Shown here piece after piece: positions 45,241 to 58,816 of a DNA stretch of 64,000 nucleotides. The notes below the pieces were generated by a model. The model ran no database searches and was not told the DNA's origin. It saw only the letters and a list, made by a program, of their open reading frames with translations. The translations under genes were made by a program, and so were the position numbers. The stretch lies in the NCBI GenBank assembly GCA_051294375.1, contig CM119264.1:26693298-26757297 (forward strand), written 5' to 3'. Source of the stretch: Paraspadella gotoi. Its lineage: Eukaryota; Chaetognatha. Each line of letters opens with the position of its first letter. Positions within the stretch are counted from its first letter, which is position 1.

Positions 45241-46320
45241 CAATGTTGATAGTCAAGCGTTTTTATTAATTTTCAAGAAAAATACGTTTGTTGAAGTTTT
45301 TTAATGTTTATGTTAAATATTTTTCTATTTATAACCTTGGGCGGTGAGGTGTGACGGGCCAGGGGTGAGATGTTCACGTTTGGCAGACCCTTAAAAACGC
45401 GACCCCTAAAAGTTCAGTTCTTATTTTCTTTCTCTCTAGTCTTGTGATAAATTCCCTGCCGTTCTGTCGTTGACAGCTTTCGTCCATTCTTTCACTACGT
45501 TGTTATTTCATCTTTCCATTTTTTTATATCTAACTTCATTGCTTGTTTTTAGCTTGTTTTTTGAATTTTCTATATTTTTCTTTTTTCTTTTCTATCTCTT
45601 TTTTTTCCTCATTCCCTCAGCTCATGGAAATCCACCCGAGCAAAACCTTCCATTTTCAAATTCTTTTATTATTCATTTTGATTTTAACTTTTTCATCTTC
45701 GATTCTTCTTTATTCCCTTTTTTTATCTCGGTTATCCCGCATTTCTATCATTTTCATGGATTTTTTCCATCAAATAGTCTCAAAGTTAAATAGTAATAGT
45801 AATATATATATAGTATATATAAAAGATTTTATCTATTAGTTTCTCTTTCTGTTTTATTCGATTACGGCGTCTAAGAAGTAAATATGTACATACGTAAAAA
45901 AAAAGAAAAATAAGATAAGGCAAAAAATAAAGAAGAAAAAAAGAAAAAAAAAGACCCAACGTCGGTCGAAGGTCAAAGCGAAAAACAAAAGACGTCAAAG
46001 GAGAAAAGAAAAGAAGTCAAAACCGAAAAGGAAAATAAATCAAAACGAAAGACAAACGAGAGAAAAAAAATTAGAAAAAAAATCAATACGACTAAAGGAA
46101 AGAATTTAAAACAACAAAAACAAAAAAGACTTAACGAAATATGCACAATGTCACCGAAGAATAAGTAATACTTCAAAACTACGAGAAATATGTTAAATAT
46201 GTTAAAAGTGACAAGACGAAAAAAGGAAAGAGGCACAAGTCAAAACCAACTAAATCTGTAAAAAAATATATTTGTCGTATTCTTTCGAAACAGAAAATCA
46301 ACAAATTGTATTGATGGATC
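45241..46320. other. AT-rich non-coding DNA
   Basis: 45470-45780 is T-rich with a CTCAG acceptor-like site at about 45620. 45890-46240 is A-rich. The frames on both strands are low complexity. No gene is supported. Confidence 0.6.
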
Positions 46321-46326
46321 GATTGT

Positions 46327-46364
<38 letters not shown>

Positions 46365-46518
46365 GATTGATTGAATGATTGATTGAATTATCGATCGATT
46401 CAATCGACTCAATTTGTTATTACTTTAAAATTACATCTCTTAAATACGAAATCCTCCTTCATTCGCTTTCCTCCTCTTCCCTCCAATTCCCCATCTCTAT
46501 TAGCAGGACGGGCACGAC

Positions 46519-46595
<77 letters not shown>

Positions 46596-46600
46596 AAATT
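46320..46600 (+). repeat. GATT array and TC array
   Basis: GATT units with GAAT variants run 46329-46392, ending in ATCGATCGATT. A nearly pure TC array runs 46520-46595. Confidence 0.9.
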
Positions 46601-47845
46601 GTCGACTTCTTCTCTGCATAACTGCGGCTGATTTGTTTTGGTCCTGATTAGAGACTAAATCGATATCTTGATTGAGTCTCTGGCCCGGAGGCGAACCGCT
46701 CCACTCTACCACTCTTCCCACCCTTTCCCCCCTTCCCCTCCCCGGCCTCACCCACTGAACTCGCTCCCCCAACCGCTATACTTCGCTCCAATTACCGCCC
46801 CCTCCCGATTTTTTTAATCTAGTAACAGATGCTCAACGCCCTCTTCATTTTGATTTGTCATTTCAGACTCGATTCCAACTTTTTTCTATTTCATATTCTC
46901 CTCCCTTCCTTTCCACTCCACATTCTCTTTTCGCCCCACTTTTCTTGCCACTTTTCTTGCCCATTTTTAACGCCATATTTTTCCCCACACCCACGTTGTC
47001 ACTTCGCTCTCCCTTCCTTCCACCCTTTCTCTCTTCACCTCGGCGCGTGGGACGTCATATCCGGTTTCACCGACGGACGAAGAAGATCTTTGTGAACATT
47101 TCACTTGGTTTCTTTTCACGCCATCGAAAACCATTCGGTCTCATCACCACCACAATGCCTCCTAATTAGACAACATCACATGGAATTTAGTCCAGCAACG
47201 ACCTCATAAACACCATCACCTCTCAGCCTGTCGATTCAATTCACAATCGCAACCAAACTTGATTCACTTCTAAAGATCCCATCATTCCCTTCCGTATCAC
47301 TAGACAGATTTAAATGCCAGAACCCCTTCCGGTCCTCACCGTCTCACCTCTTCACTCAACCCACCTTCCTTACTCTCTCCTTCTCCCTCACCTTCAGCCT
47401 CTGAGCCTCTGAGCCACGAGTTTCGTCGATGACTTTGACGTCGATTCGATTTCCCGTAAATTAACGCTCGTGACGCCGACGCCACGCCCACTTCCGGTCA
47501 ATTAGAAATTCACGGAATAATCTGCCTTTATCGAGAGGTTGGGTTAAATTAAGGGAAGACTTTTCCCTCATTCTTTTATTCTTTCTTTAGTTATTTCTTT
47601 CTCTTCATTCTTTCTTTATTTTTATTATTACTTTCTCTTCACTCTTTTGTTTATTGTTGTTGTTTTTTTTCTGAACTTTACTCTGTCTTCATCGCATTGT
47701 TATTTAACGTTTTCTTGTTTGTTAGTTTGGTTTTTGTTTGGTCCTTTCATAACATTTTTTTTTTCTGTTCGATTTTTTTCCTTCCCCATTGTTTTCCGGT
47801 TAGCGGTGCTGTACATGACAAGCTTTGACTTAGTTTTATAGATTT
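46601..47845. other. C/T-rich unique DNA with ETS site
   Basis: On the minus strand, 46705-46670 reads GTAGAGTGGAGCGGTTCGCCTC, tRNA A-box-like, but no B box follows. 46880-47040 and 47335-47400 are C/T-rich. At 47488-47498 CACTTCCGGTC is a canonical ETS site beside GACGCCGACGCC. 47560-47760 is T-rich. No gene is called. Confidence 0.5.
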
Positions 47846-47848
47846 ACT

Positions 47849-48270
47849 GGTCGGTCGGTCGGTCGGTCGGTTCGGTCGGTCGGTCGGTCGGCGGGTCCGG
47901 GTCGGTCGGGTTCGGTCGGTTCGCGCTCGGTCGTCCCGGTCGGTCTCGGTCGGTCGCGGTCGGATCGCGTCGTCCGGTTCGGGTCCGCGCTCGGGATTCG
48001 GCGTCGGTACGGTCGGCGTCGGTCGGCGGCGATAATCGATTCTGGTTTCGGTCTGCTCGTATTTCTCGGTCTCGCGTTGGCGGAGATCCTTCGGTATATT
48101 CGGTCGGTCGGCGTTATCGAATTCGCGCATCGGATCGGACTCGGGTCGGTCGGATCGGGTCGAGATTCGGTCGTGTCGGCGTCGGCGTCGGTCGCAGTCT
48201 CGGTCGGTCTCGCCGTCTGGTCGTTCGGTCGGCTCGGTCGGTCGCGTATAGGTCGGTCGGTCGGTCGGTC
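47849..48270 (+). repeat. CGGT/CGGTC array
   Basis: About 420 bp of GGTCGGTCGGT tetranucleotides, clean at both ends (47849-47890 and 48251-48270) and mixed with GCGTCGG, CTCGG and GATCGG words in the middle. The plus strand is G-rich, so G-loop or R-loop formation is possible. Two overlapping minus-strand frames of 127 and 149 aa read as Asp-Arg-Pro-Thr repeats. They follow from the 4-bp motif being open in several frames and are not evidence of a protein. Confidence 0.85.
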
Positions 48271-48285
48271 AGGTGAGAAACTCAA
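48265..48285 (+). promoter_or_regulatory. Candidate splice donor at array end
   Basis: GGTCAG followed by GTGAGA (intron from 48273) fits the donor consensus at the exact end of the CGGT array. If used, the array would be exonic, probably untranslated. This is one of three strong donors in the window (11412, 28471, 48273), all on the plus strand and all preceded by CpG-rich sequence. Confidence 0.3.
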
Positions 48286-50160
48286 TTCGTTTCGCCCAAA
48301 TTTAATTAATTTTCATCAATTTTTTTTTTGGTCTGATGAGAGAGCGAGGGTTGCGACTTATTGTTTTTTCTGCCTAATTTGACGAATAAAGATTTTTTTT
48401 TTTCTTTTGCCATTAGAGCTGAAAAAAAAAATACAAAAGGCGACTAAATTATCTGCAGACCAAATTGTCGACTGAAAAATGAAGTGAGAGAGAATTGAGG
48501 GCGCCAAGTTTATCTCGGCCGAATCTGATAAAAACGACGCTAATAACAAATTCTCTCAAGATAACAAAAGTTGAAAAGTGAAAAAAGTAAGAACAAATAT
48601 ATACATATATTTTAAAGAAATTCCTTTCGTTCGGTTTTTTTTTCTCTAAAAGTTGATGTATTTTTTTTTTATTCTTTTTTTTTTGGTAAAAAGTTTAGTT
48701 CTTCGCGACTGTTCGTGAAAATTGAAGAGAAGGAAGAAAGAAAGACAAAGAAAGAAAGAAAGAAAGAAAGAAAAGAGAGAGATACGTGATCAATACATCC
48801 AGAAGAGCAACACCTTGAGCTTGCAGGGTCTTGAGAATTCATTGTTGTAGATTTCTATATTATTCTTTTCAGTGCGACAGAGTGAAGAGTACTACTTGGT
48901 GCCTTTGCAAGTATGAAGTCTTGCCTCAACATCATTGCGAAAATATACAATTCATGACTAATGGAATTAAGTTAATGAGTACTTTTTTTTGAGAAATAAT
49001 GTCTAGAATAGAATTATGTTCCTATGTGACATAATTATCTTGAGTTTAATATTCAGGTATACCACATAATTCCATTGAGTGTTTAAGTACTGGGTTATAC
49101 TGGAAGATAAGGTCGACTTGCAAGACCAAGTTTGTAGCTGAGAGATTAGAGAAATATGCGGGCTGGCAGCTTGATATTACTTTATGTTAGGTCGAAATAA
49201 TCCTAATCTCTCTCAAGAGGATATTTCAAAAAACAATCAAATTATATTGCTCGCAGATCCAGAATTATTGTTTTTAATGTTTATTTCTTAAGTGAATAAA
49301 GGCTTTTGTGATTTTTGTAGTGCTTCTCCAATCTCGGCAGCATAAAAAAATTAAAAATGATATTACTCATTTGACTTACATATTATATTTGGAATCGGCC
49401 TGAGGAGTTACGCGTGCCTTTAAACTATAGATCATCGCAGGGATGACGCTCAAGTTTTTTATTTAAAATCTGATGAATATAGAAGAAGCAAGAAAAAAAA
49501 AACTTTTATGTTGAAGGTCCTCAGTTTTAATTCCGAGCTCACTGTCGCGTAGCTTACTTCGTACTAAAAAAGGTAAGGATGATTACCTCCGATTTGCGAG
49601 CAAAGGTCTAAAGAGAGTATATTCAATTCAGTCGACGAAATTTGTATTCATTTGACATTCTTTAAACGTTCTCGTCGAAAAGATACTATATAATACTTTA
49701 AAACAGATTTTTTATTATGCCATTTGTCTATTTTGTTGCTCGGACATCGTCTAATTATGCCCAATAAATGATGTCAAAAATGTGCCGATGTGGACGAGAA
49801 ACAAACATAGATTCAAGTTTTTCATCTTATTATTTCTTTATCGAGTTTTTTCTATTTTTTTTTTTTTTCGAAGTCAAGTCCGGCGATCCTACATTTTTTT
49901 CTGTACATCCGTTTTATTGATGGTCCTTTTCTCCCTTGTTATTTTTTCCTTTTTTTTTCCTCAATATTTTCTTTGTGTCTCTGTGCGCTTATTATCTGGT
50001 AATCACTTTTTTCGCTTTGCCCCCTCATCGCGCCGTTAAAGCAATAAAGCGTCTGTACAAATCAGAAGGAATAAAGTCGCTGACGGGCGGAAGTCCTATT
50101 TACAGAAAAATTCTCACACATTCGGTGTGTTCCACGAGTCATCCATGATTTATTGTTATT
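48286..50160. other. AT-rich unique DNA
   Basis: An AAAG array runs 48724-48780. 48800-49740 has unusually balanced, repeat-free sequence. A 10-bp inverted pair, GAGAGATTAG (49140-49149) and CTAATCTCTC (49203-49212), lies in it. No open frame of interest was found. 49760-50010 is T-rich. Confidence 0.5.
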
Positions 50161-51417
<1,257 letters not shown>

Positions 51418-51420
<3 letters not shown>

Positions 51421-51893
51421 TGAGTTGACATCGCTCGTGCTCAGATTAATGTCTCAGTTAGTAACACTGGTGAATACGCCTTAATTCGATGACACTATGA
51501 GTAGCACACAGAGGTTAAGTGTCACACGTTATACCTATATTTATTATTTATTTAATATTTAATGTAAACGTATTACGTATTGATTCAGCTGTCGATCCTC
51601 ACTGACTTTGAATTATTTCAACTCCAATGCAGACTCTCAGCGGAACGAATCATCACTGACCCCTCACTCATCGACGATTTTCATCGATCCTCAACGTACT
51701 AAACTCATTTCTCGAATTCTTACTTCGCACTCTCAAATGCCATCCTAGATCATGTCACGACGTGCCCATTGTGCCTCCAACCCCAAGCCGCCACGAGCCA
51801 GCACAACGCCACGCCCCACTGATGATCGGAGGTCGTATCAGTCGCGCCTCACCTCGGTGGTATCCTTTTTCTTGTAACGACGCTTAGGCACAG
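51418..51893 (+). other. Possible solo-LTR-like unit
   Basis: The unit starts TGTGAGTTGACATCG and ends GCTTAGGCACA, giving TGT...ACA termini over 476 bp. It has an AT-rich midsection with TATTTATT and a GC-rich last third. No 4-6-bp target-site duplication is visible (GATAG left, GACTC right), no second copy is in the window and no tRNA primer site follows. The sequence differs in texture from its surroundings. Confidence 0.2.
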
Positions 51894-53060
51894 ACTCTCA
51901 TTCTTTCTATTTTGGTTATCCAGTTCTTCTGGGTATTCGGATCGTTTTTATTTTTCGTATCGAAGAATCTAATTAAAAATCTCATTACGAGAAAAAGGAG
52001 GGCGGATTCGGAGGACATAGGTTTAAAAAAATTATTGCTCTTTTCAGCGTGAATATAATTTATGGAAAAATAGAGCGAAATGAGATAAACCGGCGTATAT
52101 ATGATTTCCACCGCGAGATCGGACCGGGGGGGCGGGTAGGGGAGAGGTTCTCGAAGGTCTACGGGTGAAGCTGTGGAACCTCGGTGTCTTAAGGAGGGGT
52201 GGTAGGTTAGATGGTAGAATATAGCTGGGTGTGGGGTCGTAGGTTACAGAGCGGCGTTTTGCACAGGAGCTGAGATCTTGTGGTCCTTGGTATTTTCTTC
52301 GCGGAGAGTATAAACGTTGTATTTCTAGTCTTGTCCTTAAAATTTTTAAAAACTAAATTCAAGGCATCAAATCGTTGTTGCGGTGAGTACCGTGACCTTT
52401 TTTTTGACAATCACGTGATTCGGTTCTAACAAAAGCTGCGAGAATATCAACATTTATGTATATACGTACTGGCCGAATGCAACCGGTGTACTTCTTATAC
52501 GAGATTTATTGAATGAATGAGCTCTGTAAACAGTGTCTCATTCTCTTAATTTGTGATCATCATCTCTCTTCTTCTGCTCTTCTCTTCTCTCTCTCTCTTA
52601 TTCTCTCTCTCTCTGCTCTCTCTCGTCTGCACTCTCTCTTTATGCTCTCCGTCTCTCTCTCTCTCCTCTCTCTCTGCTGCTCTCAGTAAAACGCTCTTTA
52701 TACACGGACCCCATCTTCGATTCGTTTCCCTGTTCGCGAAACCTTTCTTTCACGAACTCTTCATCTCCCTACTGTGTTCGACCATGTTTCCTCAGCGTGA
52801 GGAACTCCGTCCGGACGCCCGCGATTAATCTTCCCCCACCTCTTTTTTACCCTCTCCCATCGATGGCTCTTTATCCCTCTCTCTTCCCCTCCTCTCATCT
52901 CCCCTCTCCCCTACTGTCTCACCACTAATTTCTCGACGTTATACGTCGGCGCACCGTAATTTTGTTGATTATTTAACAAAATATTAATTTTACAGTAAGG
53001 GCTGAAAAAGATGGGGGGACTGAGGAGGGGGAGAAGAGCAATTTAGGAAGTCGAGATCCG
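51894..53060. other. Unique DNA and TC-rich tract
   Basis: 51894-52550 is mixed unique sequence without a credible exon. 52564-52685 is a broken TC array. 52690-52825 gives a short plus-strand frame without domains. 52830-52920 is C/T-rich. Confidence 0.5.
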
Positions 53061-53289
53061 GATATTATATGTTGCAAGAGAGAGAGAGAGGACGAGACGC
53101 CCGAGAGAGAGATGAGAACGAGAGAGATGAGAGAGAGAGGAGAGAGAGAGGAGGAGAAAGCGTATTTCGAACTGGAAAAAAAATATCAAGGATTTCCGAA
53201 GCCGAAAAACAAAAAAAAAAAGAAAGGCGAGATGAAAAACAGTAAAAAAAGAAAATACAAATTATAAAAACGAAAGAATAGTCGTGAAT

Positions 53290-54330
53290 TATCGAAAGCG
53301 CGTAAAATAGAAATAAAAGACTCTGTGAGACGACGACCGACACCACGACGAGCAACGTACAACAACGACAAACGTCCGTGAACCCTCGTTGTACGAAGCC
53401 TGTCAAGTCAAGTCAAGTCAAGGTCAACGCCGTGAACCGCCTTTTCCTCTTTCGATCGACCAACAGCGTATTTCCCCTGCAGACCGAATATTCATAGAAC
53501 AAGAGTCTCCGATTACAAAACCAACATTTGCATCTGCTCCTTCATTTTTTTTCTCTTTGAAACTCTTGGATTTGCCGACGAAGAGGGGGAGTGGGCAATG
53601 GGGAATTGTGGGGGGAGTGGAAATGGGGAAGTGGTGGGGGCACTGTGGCATTGGGAGGTGGTGGGGGCAGTGGCATTGGGGAGTGGTGGGGAGTGGCAAT
53701 GGGGAAGCTATGGTGGGGCAGTTGGGCAATGGTGTCGAGGCGGTGGAGGAATGTATCTTGGACAGGATGCTGTAGGCTGTAGAATCTCTGAGTCCTTCAG
53801 CGAAAATTTAATCAGGTCACGCTCAGTCCGGCGTCCTGACTTCATTTTACATTTCGTCCGAAAAAATGTCGGAAAAGAAAAGGCTGAGATTTCCAAATGC
53901 GGTGCGCGCGGTGTTTCTAACGGAGTGGGAGGCTTATTAACCTGATTTTTTTCAGCCTCTTAAGAGTTCCTTTATAGCTTCTTTTTTAATTTTAAGTATA
54001 GTTAAATCCTTTATTTCTGTATTCCAAAAAAACTTTTTTTTCTTAATTTACTTCTCTATTTTTTTTTCCTCTCTTTTTTTCTCTATTCTTCAATTTATCT
54101 TCCTTTCTCTCTTTTCTTCCTTCTTTGTTTCTTCTCTTTTTCTGCCATTTCTCTCAAAGCTAGAGAATCACGATTCCATTTCGAGCCGGCTGCCTCTCGC
54201 TCCGCGCATTCAACTTCGACCGTAGGGCGCCCTCCTCCGGTCTTTGAGATGTTTTTTAAATGAGAGGCGGCGCGTTCCCTATCGTGCCGAGGTTCGAAGG
54301 AAGGAGCCCTTGCACTCAAACCAAGCGGAC
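53290..54330 (+). repeat. Inverted duplication, left arm
   Basis: This arm is the reverse complement of about 62945-64000. Landmarks run in mirrored order: the GCGCGTAAAATAGAAATAAA string (53298 against about 63935), the TCAAG array (53402-53422 against 63832-63854), the CGACCAACAG string (53456 against about 63800), the G-rich minisatellite (53585-53750), GTCCTGACTTCATTTTAC (53831 against about 63395) and CGAGCCGGCTGCC (54182 against about 63070). The arms differ mainly by single-base insertions or deletions. About 8.6 kb separates them. Confidence 0.88.
53585..53750 (+). repeat. G-rich minisatellite, quadruplex-prone
   Basis: GGGGAGTGGTGGGG/GGCAATGGGGAA-type units of about 20-30 bp recur with many GGGG runs, enough for several overlapping G-quadruplexes. 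The matching place in the right arm falls mostly in the 195-N gap 63521-63715, as expected if this tract stalls sequencing or assembly. Open frames here read Gly/Trp repeats and are not genes. Confidence 0.75.
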
Positions 54331-54389
54331 AGAGGAGGAGTGGCCTTCTCGTCCCCAAGAGCCATGCCACAAAAATCATGTAATGTTTG

Positions 54390-54517
54390 TTGCTTGCATA
54401 CGAACGACTGAGGACAACTGGTTTGTCGGGGAGATAAAGACCTCATCACGAACATACAATGACTCTCGTCTCTCTCTCTCTCTCCTTCTCTCCTCTCTCT
54501 CTCATCTCTCCTCTTCT

Positions 54518-54553
<36 letters not shown>

Positions 54554-55020
54554 TCCAGTTTTTTCATTTTTTTAAAAACGAACAATCGTCTCCTGCTGGT
54601 CACATCATCTCAAGTGTCCAATATCTATCTCCCCCCTCCCCCCCCGTACACCTCTCGAATCGAACCCCCCCCGTTTTCCGATCGCCTTACCCACACCGCG
54701 CCTCACCCTCACTCCTCTTTTTCTTTAATAACCCCGCTTTCTCGAAAGACCCTCGGGGGAAGAAGAGAGAAAGGAGACAACGAAAATCGATGGAGGGATC
54801 GGGCGCGGCGGCACGGCGGGCGGCGGCGGCGGCCGGCGGCGCGGGCGGGCGGCCGCGGCGGAGCGGAAGCGGCAGCGTTTTAAAAAAAAAACACGGGGCA
54901 CCGGCGAGACTGGAAAAAGAGAGAATGGCGAAAGAAAAGTGAAGAAGAAAGAAGAAAAAAAAAAACGAGCAAACTGGACGAACAAAATACAAGTGGATCG
55001 GTAAACGAGAAAGAACTCCT
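54390..55020 (+). repeat. Direct duplication C, copy 1
   Basis: Matches 55680-56320 through GTTTGTCGGGGAGATAAAGA (54421 against about 55701), a TC array, GTCCAATATCTATCTCCCCC, a CGAAAATCGATGGAGGGATC segment, a GGCGGC-rich core and an A-rich tail. The spacing is about 1280-1290 bp. The GC-rich core is longer here (54800-54875). No frame is conserved between copies. Confidence 0.85.
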
Positions 55021-55680
55021 GCGCCACCCGGCAATGTAATAAACGGATCTACGGAGACCGCACTCGAGGACAGCGCGAGATATGTACCGACGAGCCTATC
55101 TGCCCCCCCCCTCAGGAATCGATGCTACCTGACGAGGAATGATCTTCTGTTCTCTGAAACGATTTTCTTCTCTTTTCTAATTTGGAAAACGAAAAAAAAA
55201 ATTAGCTGTATTAGTCCTTTCATTAAATTTGTCCCCTCTTCGTTCTGGGGTTCTCTCTCTCTTCTCTTCTCCTCCTCTCATCTCTCTCCTCCTCTCTCTC
55301 GTCTGCTCTCTCGTGCTCTTCGTCTCTCTCTCTCTTCTCTCATCTCTCTAATCTCCTCGCTCTCTCTCTTCGACGTGACATAGGCTACAGCTGTTGGAAC
55401 GATGGTGATTTTCTTTTAAATGTTGCTTTTAATTCAATAATGATTTTTTTTGGGGGTGTTACATTTTTGTGTTAAATTCTTATGGTCTTTCTTTCTTCCC
55501 CCGTAATTTACCTTTTCCTTTCTTTCCTTTCTTTCTTTCTTTTTTCCTTTCTTTTTATCTTTCTTTCTTTCTCTTCTTTCTTTCTTTCNNNNNNNNNNNN
55601 NNNNNNNNNNNNNGTACGCGACGACCAAGAGACCCATTGTCACTAAACAAAAAACCATGTTGCAAAATCGATTTTGTTCT
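55021..55680. repeat. TC tracts and 25-N gap between C copies
   Basis: A broken TC array (55250-55372) and a CTTT-type tract (55510-55588) precede the 25-N gap 55589-55613. The right flank (55614-55680) does not obviously match the left edge of copy 1. Confidence 0.75.
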
Positions 55681-55802
55681 GCATAACGACGACTGAGACA
55701 ACTGTTTGTCGGGGAGATAAAGATCCTCATCACGAACATACAATGATCTCTGTCTCTCTCTCTCTCTCTCTTCTCCTTCCTCTCTCTATCTCTTCTCTCT
55801 CT

Positions 55803-55839
<37 letters not shown>

Positions 55840-56320
55840 GTTTTTTTCATTTTTGTTTAAAAACGACAATCTTCTCTCTGGGTCACATCATCTCAAGTGG
55901 TCCAATATCTATCTCCCCCCTCCCCCCCAAACCTCTCGAATCGAACCCCCCGTTTTCCGATCGCCTTACCCAACCACGCCTCACCTCACCCCCTTTTTCT
56001 ATTAAAACCGCCGCTTTCTCGAAAAAAGACCTCGGGGGAAGAAGAAGAGAAAGGAAGACAACGAAAATCGATGGAGGGATCGGGGCGGCGGCATGGCGGG
56101 CGGCGGCGGCGGCCGGCGGGGCGGAAGCGGCCAATGCGGGAGGAGGAGCGCGTTTTAAAAAAAAAACACGGGGGCACCGCGAGACTCGGAAAAAGAGAAG
56201 GAATTGGCGAAAGAAAAGTGAGAAGAAGAGAGAAAAAAAAGAAAAAAAAAAAAAAAAGGAGCAAAGCGAGCCGCAGGAGCGGCGACAAAATATAAAAAAG
56301 GATATCACAAGAAGCCATCC
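55680..56320 (+). repeat. Direct duplication C, copy 2
   Basis: This is the second copy of 54390-55020, with a shorter GGCGGC core (56085-56130) and a longer A-rich tail (56230-56260). The copies differ mainly in indels and homopolymer length. The last 60 bp diverge, as if one read end was of lower quality. Confidence 0.85.
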
Positions 56321-58790
56321 GGAGGAGGAATAGCGCGGATAAATTACATCAAGGACCAATATCGATAAAAACCTGAAATAAAAAAATAAAAAATTAAAAA
56401 TTATAATTATAAATAAATGATTAAAAAAGCCTCGCGCGTTGAATACGAGGATTCTAGGAATTCCCGGACCCAGAAAGGTTAACCGTACAGATGTATTAGA
56501 TATGGCAGCAGAAACAAACGCACGATGAATTTTATTCGACCCTCTCGACTCCTACCTCTCCCACATTTCTCGCTAACTACCCCACCTCAACCACAATCTC
56601 TCTCTCTATCTATCTCTCTGATGTGGTCTCAGTAAGATGTGTGTTTGGATTGTGTATATTTTGCTTAAGAATGTGTGCGTCGTAAATGATTATAGTATAA
56701 TGTCATCTCTCTCTCTCTCCTCTCATCTCTCTACTCTCTCTCTCTCTTCTCTTCTCTCTCTGTGTAAGCTGAGTCGAACAACCGCATAGGCTTCCACCTG
56801 GTCCTCATATCTTGAGAAATTAGAGTGTTTTTGCGATAGTTTTTGCTACATCTCGGCGCGACGCGAATGTACCGATCTATTTCTTCATGTGAACTAGTTT
56901 TTACCCCGAATAAAAAACAGGAAGGAACTAATACAATAGTTCCTCCTCGATTTCATTTGGTTTTTTTCTATGACAAAATTGAAGTGACATTTTAAATATA
57001 AATTGAAAGACGCGATTTCGTACCATCGACAAATTATGTTTGGTTTCATCTTAGTGACTTTTTGTTTTTTATTTCTTTTCTTTTTTTTTTTTATTTTTCT
57101 CGAGATTTAGTTGTATATTTTTTGGCTTTAATTTATTTTCATTTCCTGGTGAGTGCGGAAACTTCGGTCGCCCGCATGTTTAGAAACAAATACGAATCAC
57201 GAAGATAAGTGGGGAAAGTAATCTTTGTGAAACGTTTGGGATTCGTTGTTATTTTTGAGCGATGAAGATTGTGACTATTCGAGTTTGGATACTATTTTAA
57301 TATATTTAATTGGAGAAAATCTATTTTTACGATAAGTCACAAATTTTTCTCGCTAATTGATACATGTTAATAAGTGTTTAGAAATCAAAAAGTGATAATC
57401 ATTTTAAAAAAATACAATTGAGAAATATAACATAAACAGGCGATGGACCAAAAAGCTCCACATTACTCGTCTCGTGGATTTCGTGGTGATTTGTCGACAC
57501 GAAAAATCCCGAGAAATGATCTTGAAGCGTGCTGGAAAAAAAAAATAATCGTGTTTTTTGTGTCGACATATTTAAAAACAAAAAAACAAGCAAACAATAA
57601 AAACCGTTTAAAGAGGAGTTGATCGATGGAATTGAGGGCGAATCCGGCTGTCCCCAGGCTGATGCTGAGCGGCGACCGGCCAAAGTCCGGAGGCGCCGAG
57701 ACTTTGGCGAGGCGTGATGACGCTTCAAGAGATTGTTAGATCATTATTCATTACTAAGACGGATCGAAACATCGTCACAGTTACGTACAATTGATCACAA
57801 TATTATAAACAACGAATCATCAAGTTTGGGACAGTCGATACTATCAATGCGTCGAAACAAACGAAGTGAAGAGGTTATTTATTTGTATTTTCGAATTTAT
57901 TCCACTGCAGTGATGATGAGTAGGCGAATACCACGTGATCATAATTTTGACTGCTCAGTCATTGTCCCACTCGGCTTGAAAAAGCGGGTATTGATTATTA
58001 AGCGAAAATATAGCAATAGTATTATACTTTATGAAAAGAATTAAACAAATGTACAGGTTTTTTCCGACGCCGCAGAGCGCCTAATCGTCGGCGGACGAAG
58101 TAGTTTCTTAACACAAACGTCGGAACAGAGGACAAACGACGGAATAAGTAATGACATGTAGAACAGTGGCCTGATTACAAAGCTTCGTAATGTGAATGAA
58201 TGAAAAAGTCATATTATTTATATTGTGCGACGCTACAACCTGCATATTATAATATTTGTAATGGGACTGCGGATATAACTCGTGCCGACCAATACCTTAT
58301 CAAGAGAGAAAAAAATGGCGCAAATTTTTGAGAAGTATCCTATTTATTCTGGTAAACAAAGAGAGTTAAATAAAATAATTACAATGCTGATCCTTTGTTT
58401 CTCATCATGTCGATATAATGTTCATGTATGTTTGATAAAGTCAACACTTGCAATATAATGTATAGGATCAGTCTATTCGCCTTAAAATGAAAACTATAAA
58501 AATTTGAGCCAGTCTTTTTCGAATCAATACAATGACAGTATTTTAAATTTGAAAGCCATCTCACCGAGTAAGAAAAATTCGTTAAATCGGTTTGAAAATG
58601 TCCTGTTTCGTTATGTCGTTTTATCAAAAGAATCCCAGGAGTTAGGCGACGTACTGCTTTCCCTGTAAATATTGTAATATTGATATATATGTAGAAGAAA
58701 TAACAAACGATAAAATTTCACGTACGGAAGTCCGTTCGTTCATCGCGGAATCGTTTGTCTGAGGTTCTTGAGCTCCCTCTTCGCTGCAGA
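56321..58790. other. AT-rich unique DNA
   Basis: A TC array lies at 56704-56760. 56800-57420 is AT-rich. 57420-58040 has short frames without domains on both strands: 109 aa minus ending at 57399, and 103 aa plus beginning 57733. 58060-58200 is CpG-bearing unique sequence. No gene is supported. Confidence 0.5.
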
Positions 58791-58816
58791 TGAATCCTCA
58801 CGGGAAGTGAATCAAA

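Noticed and set aside
47747-48285. Two overlapping minus-strand frames of 127 and 149 aa rich in Pro-Thr-Asp-Arg
   Set aside because: They follow from the CGGT motif, which lacks stops in several frames. Two different overlapping frames with the same pattern cannot both be coding, and neither extends convincingly beyond the array.
53389-53945. Gly/Trp-rich plus-strand frames
   Set aside because: They are translations of the G-rich minisatellite. Two frames overlap, and single-base differences in the inverted copy break them.
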